Assembly (NCBI GenBank): GCA_001632425.1
Contig: KV425570.1
Location: 62,001 to 126,000, forward strand
Direction: 5' to 3'
Length of the DNA stretch: 64,000 nucleotides
Source: Neolentinus lepideus HHB14362 ss-1
Lineage: Eukaryota; Basidiomycota; Agaricomycetes; Gloeophyllales; Gloeophyllaceae
The notes under the pieces: generated by a model
What the model was told of the DNA's origin: nothing
Databases searched by the model: none
The model's input: only the letters and a program-made list of their open reading frames with translations
Shown: in pieces, positions 1-10,393 of the stretch
Position numbering within the stretch: position 1 is the first letter of the stretch
Layout of the letters: the number at the start of each line of letters is the position of its first letter
Program-made: the position numbers and the translations under genes

Positions 1-824
1 CGAGAGAGTCCAGCATCTTGGAGTGCAGGGTGGTAACATGGGTGGGGAAGGACTTCGCGACGGGACCTACAAGTCAAACACGAAGCAGTTTGAGATGAAC
101 TCATTGGAGCTAAGTCCAACGGGGCGAAGAACATACCGTCGTGTCCGAACAAATCGGGATCGGGGCCAACTGCGTACTCGACGGCCTTCTCGGGGGTGAG
201 GTGCGATGGCTCATAGAGTTGCTCACTGCGCTTCATATACTCGAGAAAGGTCTTCCAGTTCCATCCGGGGTTGCCGAGCGCCTCAATGGCGTCGAGCTCT
301 TCTTCTGCTGGCCGGATGGACAGGAGAAAGTTGACCTATACAGACATTCACTGACTTAGAACTTGGACTTAGGACTTGGATGCATTGAGGTGGAAGTACG
401 CACAGCGGACGAGCCTCCGAGGCCCTTGCCGCGGCTCAGCGGGACGACACGACCGTCGAGTCCTTTCTGAGGGAGGGATTCAAAGTTCCAGTCAAACTTG
501 GGGTTGCCCAGGGCCAGGCCACGCATACCTGTGGTGGGCATTCCATGTTAAATAGACTCAGTTCTGCGAGAGTTGGATGCCATAGGCGTACCAGGAATGT
601 TGATTTCAGGATCCTGCTCGTGATAGCCGCCTGCTTCAATCACACCTACGGTGACTTTAGGGTCTTCTGAGAGCCTGAAAGAGGAGACCAATAGGTAAGG
701 GGAAGTGAATACGGGAACTTGACCGGACGAACCTGGCAGCGACAATCAGACCAGTGGTACCACCGCCGACTACAACATAGTCGAGCTTGGTCTTGGTGAA
801 CTGGTCAACGGGTACGATAGGCAT
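1..824 (-). CDS. GMC-family FAD oxidoreductase, 5' part (3' end outside window)
   Basis: Five exons are readable on the minus strand: 824-733, 674-592, 528-404, 335-137 and 66-1; the gene continues past base 1. The protein starts MPIVPVDQFTKTKLDYVVVG and carries the FAD dinucleotide-binding glycine motif (VVVGGGTTGL), then the family segments FDWNFESLPQ and GKGLGGSSAVN, where the last is the GMC signature 1 region. The family comprises FAD-dependent alcohol, aryl-alcohol and sugar oxidases and dehydrogenases. There is no signal peptide before the FAD motif, so an intracellular enzyme such as a methanol/alcohol-oxidase relative is more likely than a secreted aryl-alcohol oxidase. This is inference, because the substrate-binding half is not visible. 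All introns are GT-AG and 58-70 nt. The start is the ATG at 824, 20 codons before the glycine motif. Confidence 0.9.
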
Positions 825-1997
825 GGCGTTATGTTGGTGTCTTGCGCCTGCACCTGCGAACGCTTAAGTATTAAGTATGAACGTTGTGAGGGTCGGGCTG
901 GAGTTTGTTTGCCAACTACTGGCAGATGGAGAATTGTTGGGGCGAGGACCCATCATGGCCAGCCCGTTCCTGCGTTTCCTCGTTGACAATCATCAAAGAA
1001 CAATCAGAACTACGACTGGACTCGATAAACCGCAACTTCTATATTGAGGGCAGTTTGCTTCCGCGGTTGAGAGAAACTATAGTTACGTTCGGCACGGCAT
1101 ATTTCATATATATGTGACAAACCCAGGTTCGCACAGTCTGCCGTTCAACGGCAAGATGCGAGCTGGTACTTGGACTGCGTGCTGCTCTCGCCTGGGCATC
1201 AACTCGTTCGCTGATTATGATGGTATCATCGTCGACGCTCTGTCTAACGTCGAGCATTCATCAATGCGTGTCGATGCGTCCACGCCGCCATCGTCGGTGG
1301 AGACAATGTAAGTTGCCGGGATGCCCGTCAGGAAGGAGACCGAAAGATTATGAAAATCCCCCCATAACGAGTCCCATTTCCACGACAATGCGCTTCCTGC
1401 GAAGTCACACTCATATTGATGGGCCCGGGCCCTGCTGCTTTCGGCGATCCTCGCGAGATCACGTCCCTTACCACCAATCACTGATACCACTTAGACTGCG
1501 TAAGGGGTACAACGGGTCAGGGGTTTCGCGTTTGCAGCGTGCGGAAAGGACGTATGAGACGGACTCTGTCAGATCAAAACGGTCTGGCAAAGGGTGGTCC
1601 AAGGAGAGTGCGAACACCCGAAACGCATAGGTGCACCACCACGGGAACTCTCATTTCGCTCTGCCGTAGCGCCATACACACGGCCATGGCGCCTTTACGA
1701 GCGTCTCGATGGCACCCGTACTCAGTACTCCACCGCGCTCTCAGGGTCACAGATCCCAAATCTGGCCCTCTTCGCTGATGCCGGATAACGAGGCGGCACT
1801 CCTTCTCTGATGGTTGAATCAGAGCCCAAATCCAAATCAGAAGTCGACCCCAGATCTGGTCGTGGGTGAGAACTCGAATGACGCTAGTCCCATCCGTTAC
1901 CGTTATTACCGTTAACAGTGTCCGCTGTTCGCCCATAGATTATCTGACTTTAAGAGGCGCGTCGACGCTGCCTACACCTCTACCGTCGTTCCTTGCC
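825..1997. other. Intergenic region between divergent GMC and DUF6534 genes
   Basis: About 1.2 kb separates the divergently transcribed GMC oxidoreductase and DUF6534 gene and should hold both promoters. Short open frames occur on both strands (for example 1217-1630), but none gives a recognisable protein or plausible exon series. I see no repeat or RNA gene here. Confidence 0.5.
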
Positions 1998-3404
1998 ATG
2001 TCGTCTTCCATCCTCGCGACAGTTCCAGGTGTTCCGCCGAACATTGCTAAGTTGTAAGCGCCCTCCGCTAACGATTACGCAAAAGCTAACGTTAATGTTG
2101 ACAGGTTGGGACCCTTGGTGAGTTCCTCGCATGAGGCGTTGGTCGCACGCTGACCCGCCTCAGCTCTTGGGCGTGTTGTTCAATTGGGCCCTGCTCGGTG
2201 CACTCATCGTCCAAATCTGTATGTATTACCCTGACGAGACAGTTATATTACGTAGAGATTGACTTAGGGTACCAGGGATCTACTACCTTGCGTTCCCAAA
2301 TGATCGCGTGATCGTCAAGAGCGTAGTTACCCTGACCTTCATCATCGAAGTGGTGCAGTCAATCCTGATAATCAACGACGCCTTCAGAGTGCTTGCCACT
2401 GGTTGGGGAGATGTCTCGCAGATTACCAGGGTTGGGATGCTCTGGTTTAGCGTGCCCTTCATCAGCGTCTTCGGTTAGTCTGTGCATGCCCGATGCGGAT
2501 GAGACTGAGAGGCTGAAATCTCGTAACACGACAGTTAGTTGGATCGCTCAGATTTTTTACGCCTGGCGTATCCGCGTCCTTAGCCAGAACTGGATCCTTC
2601 CCATTGTCATCGTTGTGGTATGCACATCGCCCTGCAACTAAATTATTTTACCCGCTCTAAAGCCGTCGGTACAGCTATCTCTACTCCAAGGCGCCTGCAG
2701 CTGGTACACCGCCATCGAGCTCAAGATTCTCAATGATTTCTCACTCCTGCAAGACAAGACTTACCGCGTTACATCCGTCTGGTTGGGTGGCACCGCGCTC
2801 TGTGACCTGATTATAGCCGCCTCTATGATTTACTTCCTGCACAAGTCACGTACGGGCTTCTCGCGGACGGACGACATCGTGCAGCGGCTCATCCGGGTCA
2901 CCGTCGAGACCGGATTGATCTGCACTGTTGTTGCACTCATCGACCTTGGCGTCTATGTCGCTTTCAAGGACAACAACTACCACTTCACCCCTGTCCTGAC
3001 CCTTTCGAAGCTCTACTCGAACTCGCTACTCGCCTCGCTAAACTCGCGCATCCGGTTCTCGGGCGGCCGCTTCGATGACCCCAATACGGGCGACCACAGC
3101 TTGAGTATCCTCGAGAGCAAGAACGGCGCGACTGTCCGTGGCGTGACTGTGAACCAGCTGGCGACGAATCCTCAGCTTCGCAGAAATGGGGGCATGACTG
3201 GTGGTATTGCCGTGTCCATCTCAGAGGAGACATATGCGGACAATTTGCATATCCCCATGGACGACGTAAGTGTCCCCCTTCCCGCTCTCTCTTTTCTTAC
3301 GCTCAACCACAGTCTTCTCCCTTGTGGGACAGTTGGGATGGGACGCGAAGCGCAGCCAGATGAACATGCCGTCCGTGCCAAAAACAGCGGACTACGCTGC
3401 ATAA
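1998..3404 (+). CDS. DUF6534-family seven-helix membrane protein
   Basis: Seven exons: 1998-2053, 2105-2117, 2164-2218, 2276-2473, 2535-2617, 2675-3265 and 3333-3404, giving about 355 residues. The first two thirds contain successive hydrophobic helices (for example LLGVLFNWALLGALIVQI, then FIIEVVQSILIIND). The DUF6534 core ends with a cytosolic stretch reading LTLSKLYSNSLLASLNSR, which is the characteristic end of this basidiomycete-restricted family. A hydrophilic tail of about 100 residues follows. The family's function is unknown; a sensory or GPCR-like role is only speculation. The last splice site is ambiguous: acceptor 3312 would give a shorter end stopping at 3363, and acceptor 3332 gives the end reported here. 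The start was chosen as the first ATG that joins in frame to the first helix. Confidence 0.85.
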
Positions 3405-4859
3405 ACTTATTCACAGGGTGGGGAGCTTGGACTCCATGTTCTTACTTATGGTTGACGGGGCCTGTTCTATACTTCATGCCCCCCGCTGTACTTTATGTGT
3501 ATGACAATTAATTGCTGCCAGTGAGCCGTGGTAGTATCGCTCTTTTTTACATGAACGGTTGCGCGTTGTGCTTCGCTAAGGCTACACTGCGCAAGCGCTT
3601 GGACAGCAAGGTCCGACGAATGAATATTGATAAGGTAGGATTTTAGCAACATGTCTGGGCAGGCCTAAACTCATTTTGCAGAATTTTGCAGAAGTAACCC
3701 CATCGACCGCTATACTGAAGATGGCATCCTATCCTCCGATAGAAGAGACCGATCATCGGAATCATCCGGACGCTACTGCAATATCTTCCCACCAGTCCAT
3801 CCGGCTACTCCCATGCACGTCCTCGTCATGGGATCCGGAATCAAAGTGCAATAAATCAGGCCTCAGGTGTAGAGCTGACAGTATCACAGGTACGTCGTTG
3901 AAGATTGCACAAGTGCTTGAATCCTTGGCGAGAACTCAAGTGAGGCGGCCGCTCCTGACATCACAATATTTATCTAGTCCTTGCCAACAAGTACCCGGGC
4001 AACATCTAGGCTCCCGCCTCGACGTCTCTGGCCAAGAAACTTCTGTCAATATCTGTTGTATGTTCATCCGTTAAATTGCAGATGAAAATTTGGGCTGCAT
4101 CCCTCAAACCTGCGTGGCAACTGAACCAGTGTTCGCGTCTCAGCCTCATAAAACGCTTTGACACACGCCGGCAAAGTTCAAACAAGATACAGAGAATTTA
4201 CCGTGTTGCCTATAGCAACGCCTTCTTTTACATTCCTCGACTTCTCCGCACTATGTATAGCTGGCCCAGAAACGAACGTACAGAAGGCAGACCCTTGAAG
4301 TTTGTCATTATTTGTTCGCCGAACAAAATGGCAGGCTAGTACACAGCGTCTGTTCTTTTGATAGTCCATCGCTGACATATGTATGTCGTCAATCTGTGCT
4401 TTTCATAGCTCGTCTGGTTATAATTGGGCTTCCGCGATGTCGTATGTCCGGGTACTACTTAGTACGGATGTCATCGACGGGCCAAACAGTGCCTGCTAGA
4501 ACACGGCGCAGGACCGGTGTCACAAAAGCATTGCAAGATTCCATATCTACCGTTTTCATCTCAGCTCGGTACTTTTCAAGTCTCAAGTCGCCCGACAGGA
4601 ATCTGACCATCATCGGACAGACAGCTGCCTGTGCTGGCAGCGCCTTCTGTGGATGCTCACACCTCAGGCTGTTACCAGTGGGCGACGAAAAGACTCGTAA
4701 CAGGGTCATGATCAGATGACCAGAAGAGCACAAATCCAAATATGAAGCAGAAGACCGAAATCACCCCGCACGTAATGCGTACCATTCCTCGAACTCCCTA
4801 TCGCCGGATTGCCCGCGACCGGGTTTTCCGTCCTGCTAAGAGCCTTTTCAAGTTTATCA
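3405..4859. other. Gene-free stretch
   Basis: About 1.4 kb follows the DUF6534 gene without a gene I can support. A region near 3800-4050 has fragments that faintly resemble an NAD/FAD-binding start (MHVLVMGSG), but stops interrupt it quickly. No convincing exon chain was found on either strand. Confidence 0.4.
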
Positions 4860-5430
4860 TCCATTATTGATACCTGAGACTCATCGACTCATTTAACCGT
4901 TCTTTTTATAGTTGATTCCTGTGACTTACCGAGTGTCTCTAAGGCTCCCAACCGTGTGCCTTGTGGGAGTCGTCGATCTAGGTTTCCCCTTCATTTAGTT
5001 GGTTCGTGGATTCGTTCTCCCGCTCTTCTGGTGCTGAGCGCTTCTACCTCACACATCCGCGCAAGAGCACTTAACCATGGACTTGCGTCGAACGAATTTT
5101 TTTCGACCCTTCGTAGTCCTCAGACCCGTGGACTCGTCCTGCCGTTCTTTTTATAGCTGATTACTGATACTTGTCTCGACTATCTCAATCTATCTGTCGG
5201 GCTTGCAACCGTGTGCTCTGCCTTGATCCTGTTCTCCGGCCCTTCATAGAGTTCCTCAGGCTCGTAGATTCGCTGTGCCGCTTGTTTGACACCGGATCGA
5301 TATCGGTGATACTTCACAAGTCCGTCGCGCGAACCGGATTAGCCATGACTTTCGTCGATGGAATTTTCAGACCCTTCGTAGTTGCCAGGCTTGTGGATTT
5401 ATTCTGCCCGCTTTTTGACAGATGATCATT
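4860..5430. repeat. Diverged tandem repeat array, unit about 125 bp
   Basis: At least four, probably five, imperfect head-to-tail copies can be seen by eye. Each has a CCCTTC(A/G)TAG-like start, then a C-C-T-C-AG-x-C-C/T-CGT segment, a CTG/CCCG-C(T/G)-TTTTT core, and a GATTACTGATA or GATCATTGATA end. Copies begin near 4865, 4987, 5108, 5240 and 5373. Spacings of roughly 120-135 bp and many substitutions mark this as an old array. No coding frame is conserved across the copies. Confidence 0.6.
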
Positions 5431-5769
5431 GATATAGTATGGACCTTAGTATCCATCCTTAGGCGCGAGAAATGGATCCACGCGACGTATAGCATGAGCA
5501 GCCTTCTCTGATTCTACTCAGGCATCAGTGGTTTGTCGCCTGACAGGCGAGGCAGATTCTGAGTTCAGTATCGCTCAGCACTTGCAATATGCTGCCTCCA
5601 ATCACTACGAAAGGCCTATCACTATCTCAGGCTGTCGTATGTCGTCCAACACAGATGCATTGCTCTTAGCACTTGTCCCTTCAAGTTCTCACCCTGCAAT
5701 CGTTACGAAAAGACCATCACCTATCTGCCATATGTCGAACACTCTGAACACGGACACGTTACAACCCCA

Positions 5770-6450
5770 CCGTCGCTCGGTCATGACTCACCTCCGAGTT
5801 AGGTAGCAGTTAGTTTCTAGACTGCGTCCGGCGTCCGATGGAGACTAGTCCCATGTATACCGCTGAATTGGGCTGAACGCACCTGCTGCTTGTCGCCAAA
5901 TGACAGCCTTTCCGTCGTTTGGTCACGATTCACCTCAGCCAGTTACATCAGATCTCCGATAGAGACGTCGACCACCAATCCGTTTCTGAATCGGGCTGGG
6001 CGTTAATTGCACCGCTCGCTCGATACTTCCCACCTCCAACTACCACAAAAAAAATCACCCGTCGCTTGGTCACAACTCAGTCACCAGCCTACATCAGATG
6101 TCCGAAAGGGACTATTCCCACATACTTACACCGATCCATTCCGAATCAAGTGGCGCATCACTGCATATTCTAACACCGCATCTCCCATATCACCGCTAAG
6201 CACGCACACCCATAACGGAGCATGTTTACCTCCATATGTCCGTAGTCAATTACGACTTATCACCTACGAAGAGACTATCAGACGCTCGGACTTCCTCATA
6301 AGGCACGAACACGAACACAGCCTAACCAACATTCGGTCACGACTCACCTCCGAGTCGGTCAGCAGTCAGTCACCAGGCTACATCAAATGTTCGATAGGGA
6401 CCAGTTCCTTGTACACTGATCCATTCCGAACTAAGTTGCGTGCCAACTGC
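5770..6450. repeat. Second diverged repeat array, unit about 140 bp or multiples
   Basis: Four degenerate copies start with a CGTCGCTTGGTCACGACTCA-like segment near 5771, 5912, 6059 and 6331. Each continues with a TACATCAGATGTCCGAT-like segment and ends in GATCCATTCCGAA(T/C)-like sequence. The first two intervals are about 141 and 147 bp; the last is about 270 bp, as if one unit is missing or too diverged. The array directly follows the first array but has a different unit, so this gene-free block contains at least two unrelated old satellites. Confidence 0.6.
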
Positions 6451-6787
6451 CCTGTACCACCCATATCAGCCGCCTGTCGTATGTTGAGTTGACGGACTGT
6501 ACTCACCTGCGTATGTCCGTGAACGATCCGCGGAAAGACCATCACACGACCTACGAAAAGACCATCAAATATTCGAACTGCGCTCTCAAGGTACGAATAC
6601 TGAATTTCTATCGCCCGTCTATCACCTATAGATCACCAACGAACAACGAACAACGAACCGTGAAACCCCGGAACCTATCAGTGTTGCCACTATGAAAAGA
6701 TCACAGGAACACATACCGACCCTCGGAGCACGGGGACCGCATCAAGGACCTGAATGCGGGATGAACAAACGTCCAGGTCCAGAGCAG

Positions 6788-7009
6788 AACACAACGCCCA
6801 GTTTCAAAGCAGAGGGACACGATGCCCAGATACACACGCGAATCGACGAGAAACCAGGCCCAAACGTCTCCAGTGAACTTCTTGCATTTAATTCCGGCTG
6901 AACACAACGCGCAGTTCCAAAACAGAAGAACGCAACGCCCAGATGCTCGCGAGACTCGACGAGAAACCAGACCCAAACGTACCCAGTGAACTTCTTACAT
7001 TTTAATTCC
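6788..7009. repeat. Direct duplication, two copies, period 113 bp
   Basis: Two adjacent copies start with AACACAACGC at 6788 and 6901 and end with CATTTAATTCC and CATTTTAATTCC. They share long blocks including GACGAGAAACCAG and CCCAAACGT. They are noticeably more alike than the upstream arrays, so this duplication is younger. There is no coding signal. Confidence 0.85.
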
Positions 7010-7864
7010 ATCATCAGTCGCTTATACTGATACATATAATCTTCCCTTCCCTTCCCTTCTCTTCCCTTTCCTTGCCCGTCAATTACGTCCACGGACGACC
7101 TCGTTCCTCTTTCGGCCTTCTCACCACCTATCGTAAGCTTACAACAGTCGTCTCCCACCTATTAGACCTTCCTCTTCCCACCACCTAACACACACCAGTC
7201 TGACACACACCAGTCTGCCACCGCACCTATCCCACACCGCTCGTTTCCAACCGCACCTATTCCACATCACTCCACTTGCCACTCAGCCCCCAGACTCGCA
7301 AAATCACAGCGGCTCAATATCGGGAATGGGTCCGACGGGCACAACGCGCGTCGGGTTCACCTGCGCAAAAAGAATCGAGAAAACGTCAGGCAACCGACGG
7401 CTCGCAAGAGACAGACAAGGCGAATATTCAAGAACAAGGAATGAGTAGGCAAGGTACGACGTCTTCAAAACCGGAGCAACTTAGGCCGAAAGACACGACC
7501 ACAAATGAGCGGGAAACGAAGAATGAAGAAAGACCCGATGTCGCGTGTGGCAGGTACGCAGGCACGTCAAGCGGACGAAACCGCGACAAGAACGTCGAGG
7601 ACATTAAGGTGCACAAGGCACGACACGACGTCAAGGCTGACAAGACCGCGACCAAATGACAACGCGGGCAACACACGATAGAACGTCAAGGCGGACAAAG
7701 CTCGCTAAGCTCGTCGCGGACGCAGAGCGTCAAGGCCGACATCTGCGAAAACGCACACGAGGACCCCAGACCAAGAACGAGGCAACCGTCCACACATGCC
7801 TCCCGAAAGAAAACTGACGCCTCTGCATCTCCAAAACACAACATCTAACCAAAATAAAGAGAAA
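7010..7864. repeat. Low-complexity tract and short degenerate repeats
   Basis: A polypyrimidine CCCTTCCCTT tract lies at about 7042-7074. CACACCAGTCTG occurs twice near 7190-7220. A degenerate unit with the core ACGTCAAGGC(T/G/C)GACAA recurs at about 7628, 7682 and 7727. An open frame from 7276 to 7659 begins at TTG, is very rich in K, R, E, T and D, and coincides with these repeats, so I do not call it a gene. Confidence 0.5.
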
Positions 7865-9299
7865 CTAGCTACGTACCATCGGATGAGACCAATAATAATG
7901 CGTCTTAATATGCTCAAAGTTTGTCGTGTCCTTGAACGCAGGGTGAGTCCAGTAGAGAGTCTTCATCCACCTGGGCAGACGACGCATTAGTGTGGTGGAG
8001 AAGGGGAGAAGGGAAGAGTGAAAAATTGAGGGGGAAGGGGGGTTGTTAAGGAAGGAGGGAAGAGAGACTCACTTGTTAATCGCCGGATAACCCCCTCTGA
8101 TCGTCCTGATGTTACACTTGAAATGCCCGACGTAGACGGGGTCGAAGCGGATCTGTAGTACGCAGAATATTAGCGATTTATCGTCTGTGTTGTGTGTATA
8201 CAGGCGGGGAACGAGCATATGACCAGGAAAGCAGCCAAGCCACTCCACCCACTTCACCAAAACTTAAGCCAATACCAAAATCAAGTATCGCTCACAATCG
8301 TCACAAACAGCCTGATATCCGCCTCTGTCAACACATCCCCAATAAGATACTGCTTTCCCTCGAGCATCTTCTCGAGACGGTCGAGGGACGCGAAGAGCGG
8401 GCGGACGGCGGCCTCGTAGGCGGTTTGGGTGCGCGCAAAGCCGGATTTGTAGACGCCGTCTGGAGGGGGGACGGGTCAGTGGTGGGGAAGAAGAGCCTGA
8501 GAGGGAGGGGATACTCACTGTTGACGGTATCGTACACCCACGCGTTGACCTCGTCGATCTGCGCCCGCAACTCCTGCGGGTAGATGTCGATGGCGGCCTT
8601 CTCGGGCGGGACGAGGTGGTCGAACGCGGAGTTGAAGATGCGGATGATCTCCGAGGACTCGTTGTTCACGATCGTGTGCAGCGTCTTGTCCCAGAGCACG
8701 GGGACGGTGAACCTGCGTGCCCCGCGTTCAGATCCAAACCCACGTACATCGAGTGAAGGGGAGAACGCACCGCCCGCTGTAATCGCTCTGGGCGCGGAAG
8801 TACAGGTCTTTGACGTGCCGCGCGCCCTCGACCGGGTCAGCGTCCGCGCCGGGGAAGGCGTCGACGTCCGCGAAAGGCCAGCCGCTGTCGCCCATATGCG
8901 GGGAGACGACGGTGACGGGAATGATCTCCTCCAGGCCCTTGAGCTTGCGCACGATGAGCGTGCGGGTGGCCCAGGGGCAGGCGTAGGAGACGTAGAGGTG
9001 GTAGCGGTCTGCACGACATGATCAGCCTGGACATGGACAGATGTGCAGATGTACAGACATTTCTCAGGTTCGAATCGTCCTCCCTTCTGGATGGTATTCC
9101 TGAAAGATGCGTCGGCACGCTTGAAGGAGCCGTCCGCCTCGGTCTTCATCCTGTTGATGTCGGACTGGTCTGCAAAGTCTTTTGCGCTGCCCATGGCGTG
9201 GATGTTTCTGCTATTCGTATAAACCTTGAACTGCCTGCGTAGGTGGAAGTGAGAATGTCGAACGAGAGAGATGCTGGTCCTCCTTAAAAGCGAGTGCAT
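7865..9299 (-). CDS. Glutathionyl-hydroquinone reductase (Xi-class glutathione transferase)
   Basis: Six exons: 9299-9059, 9008-8771, 8712-8519, 8459-8296, 8152-8073 and 7970-7865, summing to 341 codons. The N-terminal thioredoxin-like half contains [13 protein letters not shown], with the Xi-class nucleophile at Cys91. This enzyme class uses GSH to reduce glutathionyl-hydroquinones and GS-conjugates. Conserved later segments include [23 protein letters not shown] and [13 protein letters not shown], covering the all-helical domain. The Xi family (E. coli YqjG, yeast Ecm4) matches in length and order. The first 35 residues before Met36 are rich in Arg, His and Ser without acidic residues, like a mitochondrial presequence; Met36 could give a cytosolic form. 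The C-terminus (after HYYWSHPM) is a few residues long and shorter than is usual. The final GTACGT could be an unused splice donor. Confidence 0.93.
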
Positions 9300-10393
9300 T
9301 CATGTCTGCGGGGGTGCGTCTGACATATGCATGTCGTCGATGGCGCTGACTGCAGCCATCGCGTCACCCTGCTTACGATGTCCAGTCACCCCGCTGCATC
9401 GAGCACTGCGGACTACACGACCGCCGTCGCTGACCGATATTCCCTATGTTCCTCTGCTTTCCTGACTTACAGAGCGAGTGGTCAGCAGCTTGGAGTCTCG
9501 TCGTTACGGGTAATGCATCGTGCACGCCACGTCCGACATACCGAGGAGATCTTGGTACCTTTCGTTCACCTTTCTTTGGCAAGCAAGTTCGTTAAAAGAA
9601 CTCTCGAACTGGCATTGATACAAAGCTTGAAGAAGTACAACTGTGGTGAACAGACTCTCTGTGTCACGCCCGAACTCTTCCTGCAGATTCATCCTGGACG
9701 TCGGTCTCAAGTAATTCGGCGGCAGGGGCTTCCCGCAACCTAATCAACAGAGCCTACAAGTGGACTTGTCTGAGGATGACCGCCTACAATATTTCCAAAG
9801 GGTGGCAGGATATCGAAGCTTCGACAGATCTCGCAGCGTTGGTGAGGATGGCCGCCTACAACATTTCCAAAAGTCGGCAGCATATCGAAGCTTCGAAAGA
9901 CGCGACGCTCGTCTTGATAGGAGCTCGCCCCTCGCCTGACACTCGTATCAATATTCCACGGAAAGCACCCCCATATCCTACCCCGCTCCTATCGTCGTCC
10001 GACCACCGGCTCGACGACGAGGAACCGATCCCCTGCCGATCCAATTCCAATGCGGGGCAACACGCTCACCACAGCAACATCTCTGGAAGATCCATCTCAT
10101 CTCTCATATCGCGGTAGATACAGCAACGCCAACGTTCGTCACTCCCCCAACCACCTATCGAGCCCCACTCCCCACTCTCCCTCCCTTCCCCCCTCTTCTC
10201 CGCCCCCTCCATCCTCGACCTCGTCATACCCATCACCCACCACTGCCACCCCCCGCCACCTCTGCACCTTCATCCTCAGTAACCGATCGACCTCATCCAC
10301 CGATGTCGTCTGCGCGAGGCACGCACGGAACTTGTGATACCACGGTCTTCGCGAGCTACACCGACAAGCAAATATTAGCTTGTTAGCTAGTGT
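9300..10393. other. Intergenic region with a 72-bp duplication
   Basis: About 1.1 kb lies between the 5' end of the reductase gene and the 3' end of the dihydrouridine synthase gene. Apart from the 72-bp tandem duplication at 9771-9914 and a C-rich low-complexity stretch around 10140-10270, I see no supportable gene. The first few hundred bases presumably hold the reductase promoter. Confidence 0.45.
9771..9914 (+). repeat. Tandem duplication, two copies of 72 bp
   Basis: The segment starting TGAGGATGACCGCCTACAAT at 9771 is repeated at 9843 as TGAGGATGGCCGCCTACAAC. Both contain ATATCGAAGCTTCGA. The period is 72 bp (24 codons), and both copies read open in one frame (AAYNISK), which could mean a small coding repeat. 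No start, splice pattern or homolog supports a gene. Confidence 0.75.

Noticed and set aside
3676..4074. Possible FAD/NAD-binding enzyme (fragment MHVLVMGSG and a later KYPGNI-like segment)
   Set aside because: Stops interrupt within a few codons and no splice combination restored a family. It is too weak to call even a pseudogene.
7276..7659. 127-residue open frame rich in charged residues
   Set aside because: It starts at TTG, is low complexity and coincides with short degenerate DNA repeats.
9061..9080. tRNA T-arm-like sequence GGTTCGAATCG
   Set aside because: It lies in the first exon of the glutathionyl-hydroquinone reductase gene, and no cloverleaf can be built around it.
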